64,000 nucleotides of DNA. Source: Osedax frankpressi (taxonomy: Eukaryota > Annelida > Polychaeta > Sabellida > Siboglinidae). The notes under the pieces are model-generated. The model saw only the letters and a program-made list of their open reading frames with translations. It ran no database searches and was not told the DNA's origin. Positions 50,601 through 62,600 of this stretch are shown in pieces. The DNA lies in assembly GCA_964035775.1 (NCBI GenBank), contig OZ038316.1, positions 30,423,885-30,487,884 of the forward strand, read 5' to 3'. How positions within the stretch are numbered: position 1 is the stretch's first letter; the number at the start of each line of letters is the position of its first letter. The translations under genes were made by a program, and so were the position numbers.

Positions 50601-53600
50601 TATAATAGCAATATGATATGTTAAAAGGGGAGAATGCAGTCGTCAAATATTTTTTTTATATTCCATTTACGTTTATTCATGTTACAAATATTATTGTGAA
50701 ATCTCACATCAAAAAAGCAATACAAATTACATAAATGACATGTTTCATAAGGATAGTTAATAAATATATTATTGATAAATAGAATACATTATATATTATT
50801 ATGATAATAATGGATTTTCGAATTTTAAAAAAAATTATCTAATATTGAATGATTTATGAAATAACATAATATTTTGTTTTCAATATAATTATTTTCATAC
50901 TCTTACTACTTTTATATTTGTAACTACACATTCAATACATGATATAATTCACTACTTTCTGTTACATACACTAACACCATATGTATTAATACAATAGAAA
51001 ATACATTACAATAAGTATCAATTTAGTTAAAGCTGTAAAACTTTTTTTTTCAAATAATATAAAAATTAGAATATTCCTTATTTATGGATAAACCTTTACA
51101 TTATCACAAAATAAAAACAACTACCTAGAATTATGTACTTATATGTATTCAATAAATGTATTCAATGTGTACTCATATGTATTCAATAAATCTGTCAAAA
51201 AATCATAGCAATATTCAAAGAAATGAATCTCTATAAATGTAACTATAGTTACGTTTTGCATAGAGAATACATCCCTTTGTCTGCACAATAAACACTGACA
51301 ACTGCTGTTCCCCTAAAATAAGTTTTGAATATAAAAAACCTCAGTGCTGCTCAGCAAAGTTGTAAATTTGCAAAGAGAAATAATCAAATTATCAAAAACA
51401 TCTCCCATTTCATAGTGGGCAGAAATCACCGCACACTTCCTATTCAGTGGGAGGGGTTCAGGTATAGGAGGCGGTTGTGGGAGGCGGTTGTGGGAGGGGC
51501 TCGTGAACGCGGCGGTGGTGATACCGGGAGAGGCTAATTCCGGTGGATATGGGATGAGCAATAGGAGACAATGGTGGGAGGAAGCAACAATGGAATCGGC
51601 GGGAGGTGTCCATAGCGGCGGGAGGTGGTAGAGACGGCAAGAATAATGGGAGGAGCTAACCTGAAACCCGTAATGGCTTTGTGGATGATGGTTTCGTTGG
51701 AGCTGCGGTCAAACACAAAGCTAAGCGCTGCCACGGCCGGACCCCAGACCAAAGAGAACAATGCCCGGTCAAGTACTCCAGTAGCCACGTAATCATAGTC
51801 TGTGTCGCTTCTCATCAACAGCATCTGGGAAGGGGTCAGGGGTCGGAGTTAGAAGGGGGTCATACGGGGAGGAGGTTTTAAGGTAATCGGAGTGGGTAGA
51901 ATTTGTCAGGGGGAGAGTGTTGTAAAGGGTCAGAAGGGGGAGAGGGCAGTAAGGGGTTCAGAGGGGGAGAGGGCAGTAAGAGGTTCAGAGGGGGAGAGGG
52001 TTGTAAAGGGTCAGAAGGGAGAACTTTTACGAGGTTGTTGGGTGTAGGACGTCGTAAACACTATCTGAGAAGAAATAGGAGAAAAGGGAGATGAGGGAAA
52101 AAGGGGCGAAGGTTTTAATGTGCGGGTGTAGTTTAATACAGAACCGGTTACGTTAATGCATAAATGAATTAATAGGGCATTGTTGAAATTGATATAGTGT
52201 AGGGAATTAGGTCGATTAACAACACTATTCAATGGTAAAGAGATTCATTCTTGAACCTTCCACAAGTAGTTTTCTTTCACGAGTCCAGTTTGTTCAGAAG
52301 GCATTACGATTTCTGTATTTCTGCATATTGTGTTTATTAATTATAATAATATTTATTAGAAATGTGTAAAAGCAATTAGTAATTTCATATAAGCTCTAGA
52401 TAAATTACAATGACATTTTTACTGAAAACTAAAACTAAACAAATTTAATGAAAAGCAAATTTACAATTTCATGTTTTACTATAAACTTGATAGCCGAATA
52501 AATGCTCTCAAGCATTGATTGGTCAAAATCTCCTCCTCCATTTACACCTTTCACATTCTTTTTGAATTCCTATATTCAAATTAATCAAATCTATAATTCT
52601 CATTATATATAATTATATATATAAAAAATACATGTATAAATAAATAGTTATACATATTTGTATATATAAAATAATCATATACTTATCATCAAAGTAACAA
52701 TGATGATTAAAGACTGACCACTACGGTCATCGGCACATTCTGCTTCTTGGCATTAGAGTTGTGCTGGTCGACGTTTAGAATGATGACCGCATAGGCCAAA
52801 GTGAACGCTGCGTCCACGTTTACAAATGGTTTACCATTTGTAGTCTGCATAAACACAATAAAATTAAATTGTAGTACAAATAGATTATTTCAATTTAATA
52901 ATTCATATTTTGTCATCTAGACCTCATTATTTGTTTAATAGAGCAAGTATTTCATATTATTACATATTACCAATCATCGTTATTCCTTATCATTGTTATT
53001 ATTTATCATTGTTATTCCTTATCATTATTATTATTTATCATTGTTATTCCTTATCATTGATATTACTTATCATTGTTATTACTTATCATTGTTATTATTT
53101 ATCATTATTATTATTTATCATTGTTATTACTTATCATTGTTATTACTTATCATTGTTATTATTTATCATTGTTATTCCTTATCATTGTTATTATTTATCA
53201 TTGTTATTGCTTATCATTGTTATTCTTTATTATTGTTATTATTTATCATTGTTATTCTTTATCATTGTTATTCTGCATATTATTTCCATATTATATAAAA
53301 TTATGCACACGAAATCTAAATGAAAATTCTGTTCAATTTTACGTATTCATAAATTATTATTATTAACTGACCTATAAAGTTACATCATACACCGACATCG
53401 CTACACTACACCGACATCGCCACACTACACCGATATAGCTACACTGCGCTAACTACACTGGCAGAATGCAATAGCGCAGGCGTAATCATTTTCGTTCCAT
53501 TAATCAACAGATCCCAATGTACGCCCCAAAGATAATAAGTTACAAAACAACGCGCTGCTACCAACCGTCCAAACGTCGGCGAAATGTTCGAGTAAATACT

Positions 53601-56600
53601 GAATAACTGGCGCCTCTCCGGGCAATCGGAATGATTCTAAAAGTCTCCTCAGAGCTTCGTCGATGCGAGAATTTTCAAAGTTGAAATTCCTACGGAAATT
53701 TCATTTAAATAACCGGATATAAAATAAGCATAACGAAACTAGACTTCATCCTGTAGCTACTGGTTACTTAATCATAACTGAATTAGTTTAGAATTGTGTT
53801 TAAATAATGTCTACATTTGGCATACTGTAACTAGTAGTAACTAACTACCTATTAAACCAGATTACATAACCATATATTATTATATAATTGATGTACCACT
53901 ACCAAGAAAATCATTAAAAACTCGAGTTTTTTTGCCAATTTTTTAAAAAATATATTTTATTTTTATTCAAAATACGCTCTATTTATTGTTCTTTATAATA
54001 ATTATGCAATAATATGTGGTTATGTAATCTGGACTCGAGTTAATTGAAGGCAATATGTAGTAGCGAATACGAACTTGAGGAAAGCGAGCAAGATGGTTTC
54101 GTTTTTTCGCGAGCTCACAAACTCGCCGATCTGTTTCTTGTCCAGTCGCGGATTCTCTCGCAGGAAGGCCGCGATGCTCTCCGGAGCGGCGGTCAAGAGG
54201 TTGTGCTGCTGAAGGTAGGCGATACCCTTCGAGGGCTTCTGGTTGAACAACTCGGTGCCGGTTGTGTAAATCTGCGATAAACCGAGTAAACATAGCTAGA
54301 GTTACATAGCTAGAGTTAGTTAATCTAGTGCTACCAAATAATTCATTGCAGGAAGAGTAAAAACTTTGCAATTATGAGTCATTTATTCATGGATTCATTT
54401 ATTCCTGCATCGAGTGATAATTAATAACTTTAAACGTTGATTGGTGCAAATCTAGACAACTACAACGGCTAAGGCGTTCAAACGGGGCTTTCAAGAAATA
54501 AACAGTTTTCACGAAAACCGATTGAAGACGGAAACCTTTTTCTTATTCCTGATCGCGTGGATATGTTGGTCGGACGGAACCTCGGCGGTGACGTTCATTC
54601 GGTTCTCGCGAACTTTACTCTCCGAGCTGACTTCGATGTCGACTGAAAGTTTCGACGCGGTTTCAGTTGATAGATAATAGACACGAGAGAGTTACTAGCG
54701 CTATTATGCAATCGAAATCGTAGCGTGCTACACTCGGCTATAACGAACTTTCGTGTAAACTCGATTCCTCGTTGAACGTGCCTTTAAAGGATTTCTTCAC
54801 TGCGATAATAAAAATAAATGTAAAGCAAATGCTATATTTGAGTTTCTGGGATTCGTATAGAAAACATAAGAGCTTTATTGAATATCTAAAGAAACTTTAA
54901 AAGTTTGGGTTAAAATGGAAAAGAAAGTTTTTAACGTAAACATTCAATATTGTCTTCCGTGTCATTTGTTAAGAATCTGCAATGAGCTTCAATCCCTTCA
55001 ATAATCGCCAATAATGCTTCCAAAGACAGCAAATGAGTAGTGAAGATTCCGGATACAGGAAACGCATTCTGGGATATTAAATTATAAAAATGCACTTCCA
55101 ATTTTGCCAATAATATTACAACTACAAAGTTACTATCGCTTACAAATACGAATCAGTCGCAAACCTTAGAAAGCATTTTTGTAAGTTCTTCGAAGAGACA
55201 CGAACTAAATAACTTGCAATCGTAGTTAAGGTAGAGTTCCCCGACGAGCCCCGGAATTCGCAGTAGCTGAACAATGGCGTCGAGAGCGATTTCCCTTTGT
55301 TCGTACGATACTCTGGCCGATTCGATTACTACTACGGCCATTAATTTCTCAAAGTACATCTGTTGCGATGAAATACCATATAATCCGGTGAGTCACGGAG
55401 TACCATTCGAATCATTTTCATCCGAAATACAATATATTATTGATAATCTATGCAAAATTCTATGTGGAATGGTACAATACTCAATTCTACTATCATCATC
55501 ACTGGTGATACATAGGAAAATAAGTTTTTTTTAAGTGGATAAAATATCAATAATTGTAACCTTCATGATTGTAATTATATTTGTTTGTAATTTTATTATT
55601 GTATTATTTCTATATATTTTACTTAATAAAGTTCATATGTTCATCATTTATTTTATTCCCAATCTTAAAAACTTCTAATTAAAATATTTAACTAATAAAG
55701 AATTTCAGAAAAAATGTAAAATCATATTCTTTAAACTCAACTTTATCAAAATATTAAAATTGAGCGCAGTTGGTAACTAAAATAGAAAATCTTAAAACTT
55801 AGTATTCTTACCCCAATTTGAAATACTTATTTACCCTTTATTTACCCTTTATTTGATGTAAATGTATTCATTATCCAGGAAGGAAAGTCCGTAGCATAAA
55901 CTACCGCCAAATAAAATGCCTATTATTTTACATCGAAGAAAAAACACGCAAACGAATTTACGTAAGTACAAAAAATTGCACCGAGAAAGAGGTAATGAGG
56001 AAAGTTAGTAAATAATGCCAAACCTCCAACTGAAACTTGAGATGTTTCCTCAGGCACTCGAACATCAAAAAGCAAACTCGAATAGACGCCGCAAACAACG
56101 ACAGCCGTTCGCATTGTAGTAACTAGAGGTCAAGAGAACAGGGATTCAAGTGCATCGGGCTGAGGGTTAATATTAGCACCGTCTAATAATTGATTACAAA
56201 AATAGTCTGCTATGATTTGTGAAATAATTATGAAATTAAATGAAATAATTGATTCTTCTAAATGACCTAGAAACGAAAGATGAGTGTAAGATCGATACAA
56301 ACACAGTGTTAGAAATAGATTGTTAGAAATAGAGTGTTAGAAATAGAGTGTTAGAGTAGAGAGTTAGAAATAGAGTGTTAGAAATAGAGTGTTAGAAGTA
56401 GAGTGTTAGAAATAGAGTGTTAAAGTTGAATAAGAACTAACAAAGAATAAATGTCGGCACATGTCGTCCTTGATGAGGTGCAGAATCGACGAGAAGCTGG
56501 CGAGGTGATCAGCGCCAGTTTCCATGGCAACCTGTATTAAAAAGCACCCGTATGTCAATCGGTGCATCCGAAAAGAGTTCAGTTGTGAAACTGACGTGAT

Positions 56601-59600
56601 TGAATTGAATTTTATGAGGTAATTCACGCATATATTCGATAAAGGACTAATTATAGAATAATTGTGATTTGAAAGTTGCCATTTTGATTTATATTATATT
56701 TTGGATAACACGGAACTAGGATAAAGTATAAAGAACCCAACTGTTCAATACATATTCACTAATTCTTGATACTAAGAAATGTTGTTTTTAAGAAAATATG
56801 ATATATAAGTTGTAGGTATCAAGTGAGGTGCCACTGTGAGGTGTCACTATGAGGTATCACTATGAGGTGTCACTATTATGTATCACTATGTGGTGTCACT
56901 ACGAGGTTTCACTATAAAGTGTCACTGTGAGGTGTCACTTTGAATTGTACTGTGAGGTATCACTATGAGATATCATGGTGAGGTGTCACTATGTAGTGTC
57001 ACTACAAGGTGTCGCTATGAGATGTACTGTGAGGTATCACTATGAGATGTAACGGTGAGGTGTCACTACGAGGTGTCACTGCGAGGTGTCAATGTGAGAA
57101 GTCAATACGAGGATTTTAAGCGAAGTGCTTTGCAATGGAATGTTAAGCCGGAACCCTACACCGACCGTCAGCAGGCTGAGTCCGATATGCATCATCGCGT
57201 CGGTATTGTGTCGATCGTGGGGGCTCGTCAACGACACCACAAAGCGCAGCAGTTCGCGGACGCAGGGCAAACCGTACGGCGTCAACGGTCCAGAGAAGCG
57301 GTGTCGGCCGCAGAAGCGAACACCGCGAGGTCCGATGAATTCTTCCGGGACTTCATCTTTGCGGAGAAAATGTGGCGTTTGGAAAGTGAAGCGAGAGGAG
57401 GTGGAGTGAAAAAACATAAATAAGAAAGAAAAGTGAAATAATGGATAAATAATGGATAAATATCTCTACCAACCATTACAAATGCTAATATTTCAGATGC
57501 CGTGAAATAATAACATTAAAGTAATGAGGTAATAATTAATAGATATTAATTAATAGATAATAATTGATAAGGTAATGAGGTAATTAACTAATAACGTAAT
57601 AAGTTATTAAGAAAATGAGATTATTAAGTAATTAAGTAATAATTAATAAGGTAGTTAAGTATTAATTATTAAGTTAATTCGGTAACAAGGAATTAAGAAA
57701 TAAAGTAATAACATGATTAAGATAATAAAGTTATTAATTAATAAGGTAATAAAGTAAAATAGTATTAAGGTAATGAGATAATAAAGTTATTAATTAATAA
57801 GGTAATAAAGTAAAATAGTATTAAGGTAATGAGATAATAAAGTTATTAATTAATAAGTTAATAAAGTAAAATGGTATTAAGGTAATGAGATAATAAAGTA
57901 ATTAATTAATAAGTTAATAAAGTAAAATGGTATTAAGGTAATGAGATAATAAAGTTATTAATTAATAAGGTAATAATTAAAAAATAGTTCAGTATTAAGG
58001 AATTAAAAATAAAGTAATAAAGTAATTAATTAATAAGCTAATAAGTTCGAATTGTATTAAGTTATTCAAGGTTATAAAATAATTTAAGTGATTAAGTAAT
58101 TAAATAATAAGTAGATGATAAGGATGAGGTAACAAAGTAATTAAAATAATAAAGTAATTAAGGTGATAAAGTAATTTAAGTAATAAAGTAATTAAGATAA
58201 TAAAGTAATTAAGGAATAAAATAATTAAGTACTAAGGTAATTAAGGTAATACAGTAATTAAGGTAATACAGTAATTAAGGTAATAAAGTAATTAAGTAAT
58301 AAAGTAATTAAGTAATAAAGTAATTATGGAATAAAGTAATTAAGTAATAAAGTTATTAATTAATAGATCAATAAAATTATAAGGAATTAAGGTACTGGAT
58401 TAATTAGAAACAACTTTTGCTACCTTCATAATTTGCACTATCATATTTATCGTCTTGCGATTTCACACGATCTTCGCCAGAACCCTATAAATAGATAAGA
58501 TGAGTCAAGAAATATTAATACCGAGTGGATACTGAATCATTGATTCGTTGAAACTCACATGGAGTGATTGCTGAATATCTACGACCCCGCCAGCATTCTC
58601 TACAGGCGTAGTAGCGATGACTTCCTGTTTCTCGGCGATTTGGCATTCCGACTTGGGCACCATGGTTTCGACTTCGAGGTCATTGACGGGAGGTTCTTTC
58701 AGAGGGGCCTGTCATTGTTATGCGAAAATATGTTAAATACAGTACAAATATCAAAGAATTAATTTTATAAATACAGATTTAAAAATAATGTTTAATGCAA
58801 TATGCAATTAATGTAAAAAATATAGAAAAAGAAGATATTTAATGTACACGAATAGTTGGAAATTTTACAAAAATCTTTATTTTTAAAGAAAATGTACTTT
58901 AAATATTTATAAAAAGATTTTATATTAAGTTAATTATATTTAAAGTTGAATTATAATTAAATTAAATATATATTGTTAAATTATAAATTTCTTTAAATTC
59001 ATTATGTACAGGAGATATGGATAGTTAGTTTATAGAAGGTGTGGTCAGTTAGCTTACTAGAGGAGTGGTCAGTTAACTTACAAGAGGAGTGGTCAGTTAG
59101 CTTACGAGAGGAGTTGTCAGTTAGTTTACAGGAGATATCGACGCCTCACCTTTTCGCTGTGTTTCACTTTCGCTCTCGAGGCAGTCGAGTGCTTCTTCTG
59201 CTGTCGATGTTGGTGGGAGGAAGACGGCGGGGTCGCCGAGCCGGAGTTCATCTTGTGCGACGGCTGGTCGATGCAACGCATCTTCAGTTTCTTCATGTTG
59301 GTGAACCATTTCGCGTCCTCCTGGAATTCGGGAAGTCGCCGAAATAGAATGCAGACCATATCCATCAGCGTGTTCTCGGCGGACCTCCTCAGAAGTTCTG
59401 GAGGTGGGGCGTTGGGAAAGTGAAGGTGTTGGCGGAGATCGCACCGATGAGGAACGGCAAGGTGAATGTGGCGCAGAGGATGGATGGGCATGTGGTGATG
59501 TCGCGAAGAGTGAAAGAAGTTTGGTAGGAGGAATGTTAGTTTTATTTTATAAATTCTGAAAGTCAGGGGAAATGAAGTTTGTATTCAATATTGCATTAAT

Positions 59601-62600
59601 ATTGTTCAATATAAGGAATAGGGATGTATATTTAGAAAGGATATTATATAATATTTTAATTAAACCAACCAGAGAGTCTCATCTCGAAACAAATCCTGAA
59701 GCATGATTGCATAATCTCACAAACGCTCTCATTGGTCAACAGGGTACCAGCTTTACTATTTAATAACGTTCTGAGAACCTGGTAATGGTGAGACAAAGGA
59801 GTTATGTAAGGTAGAGATGGTGAGATAAAGGAGTTATGTAAGGTAGAGATGGTGAGATAAAGGAGTTATGTAAGGTAGAGATGGTGAGACAAAGGAGTTA
59901 TGTAAGGTAGAGATGGAGAGACAAAGGAGTTATGTAAGGTAGAGATGGTGAAATAAAGGAGTTATGTAAGGTAGAGATGGTGAGATAAAGGAGTTATGTA
60001 AAGTAGAGATGGTGAGATAAAGGAGTTATGTAAAGTAGAGATGGTGAAATAAAGGAGTTATGTAAGGTAGAGATGGTGAGATAAAGGAGTTATATAAGGT
60101 AGAGATAGTGAGATAAAGGAGTTATGTAAGGTAGAGATGGTGAGATAAAGGAGTTATGTAAGGTAGAGATGGTGAGACAAAGGAGATATGTAAGGTAGAG
60201 ATGGTCTGAGACAAAGGAGTTATGTAAGGTAGAGATGGTCTGAGACAAAGGAGTTATGTAAGGTAGAGATGGTCTGAGACAAAGGAGTTATGTAAGGTAG
60301 AGATGGTCTGAGATCATTTTAGGTCGTATGTAATTATTGTAGAGGTTTAAAATCTCTCGTAATTCGTAGAATCAAAATCTCGCAATTACTGAAAGCTAAC
60401 ATGAAGTATCTTCATCAAAACCACTTCGTCGGAGCTGGGGTCGGTGCCAACGAAGCGGGCGTGTGTAACGGCGTCGGCGATGTTGTCGATTGCGGCGCAG
60501 ACCGTCTGGTCATCGCTACGGCTCGTGTCTGCGAAGGTCGCGAGTTCAATTAATTCGTGGACGTAATCAAATTAATTCATGGACGTAATCAAACTAATTC
60601 ATGGACGTAATCAAACTAATTCATGGACGTAATCAAACTAATTCATGGACGTAATCAAACTAATTCATGGACGTAATCAAACTAATTCATGGACGTAATC
60701 AAACTAATTCATGGACGTAATCAAACTAATTCATGGACGTAATCAAACTAATTCATGGACGTAATCAAACTAATTCATGGACGTAATCAAACTAATTCGT
60801 GGACGTAATCAAACTAATTCGTGGACGTAATCAAACTAATTCGTGGACGTAATCAAACTAATTCGTGGACGTAATCAAACTAATTCGTGGACGTAATCAA
60901 ACTAATTCGTGGACGTAATCAAACTAATTCGTGGACGTAATCAAACTAATTCGTGGACGTAATCAAACTAATTCATGGACGTAATCAAACTAATTCGTGG
61001 ACGTAATCAAACTAATTCGTGGACGTAATCAAACTAATTCGTGGACGTAATCAAACTAATTCGTGGATGTAATCAAACTAATTCGTGGACGTAATCAAAC
61101 TAATTCGTGGACGTAATCAAACTAATTCGTGGACGTAATCAAACTAATTCGTGGACGTAATCAAACTAATTCATGGACGTAATCAAACGTATTCAATGAT
61201 GCACAACGCATGTTCACTCATATAATATATTTACTAATGATCGGATAAACTTGGGAAAATCACATTTAGTGAAGCGAAAAGGAAAAGTTTGCGAGGGAAA
61301 TGATTTCTAGATGCGAAATCGCGAATGAAATCCGTGTCTTGAAATATACATATATGATAATAATATGATTCATAGAAGAATATGTATCTCTTTAATGAAA
61401 TAATATTGTAATAACTCGATGTACTCATCTCAAAATAGCAATTTGTTTTAGCGAATACTAACTTAAACAACTTTGATTGTATTTAAATAATCGTAGGTAT
61501 AAATATAAACTTATACTATAAACATTGCTACGGTAAATGTTTGCTTTAGATTAACTTCTCGATTGCGCAAATGTCTGTACCACTCACTAACCGATGAACG
61601 AGTAGGAAATGAATTTATTGACGGATGCGAGAGCCATCGCAGTTATGGGTCCAGTTGTCTCTTCGGATCGAATGACCTCGAGGTACGGAGAGAGGAAGTC
61701 GTTCGGAGATTCAAGTTCGCTTAGGCTTGAAATAGAGTTCAAGCATTGCTTCAATTTCAAGAAACTGCAAATCAAAGGATCCTGTTCCTCCTCCTTGCAA
61801 TTGAATTCAGTTGGTAAAATAGTAAATTAGATATGTGCATTTATTTAAAAAATGTATTTATCATGTTCATATATGTATATTGTATAGATAATATATATGT
61901 ATATTGTATATTGAATATATGTATATTGTATATACATTGTATTGTATGTATATTGTATACATGTATATTGTATACAAAATACAGAGAAATCTTCTCAGTT
62001 GATTTTAATTTTGTTTGTTCAGAATTATTTGATAATATTTTAAACTGATTTTATGTTTTTAATGAAAATAGTGATCATACATGTAAAATGTCATATAATA
62101 AATATTTCATTGGGATATTAATCAAAGGTATTGAGAAATCATCTCTAAATGTTACAATTTGAGTTTCGAATATCTGTGTAATATTAAATTGAATATTTCC
62201 ATATAGTTGTAATGTTGTAATGTTTGTATTTGATCCAAATTAAAGAAAATAGTGCAATGATTCTAAGAATTTACGTTATTATTTTTAAATTATATTATAT
62301 AACATATTATATAACATTCTATAATAGTATGCAATATTTAAGTATCTAAACTTGACTTATATTAATATAATATTGAGTTCTAATATATCTATTATTTAGT
62401 TCATTAGATTAGAACACGGCAGATTTTTATAATCAAGTGCCATATTTTAATTAATTAATTAATTAGTAATAATAATACCAATATAATGTAAACAAAGCTC
62501 CTACTTATAATAGCGATATCATAATTGTACAAACATCCAATGAACATTATAAGTATATGTAAATTGTAAACATTTACGATTTGGATTTGGGAAATCCATT

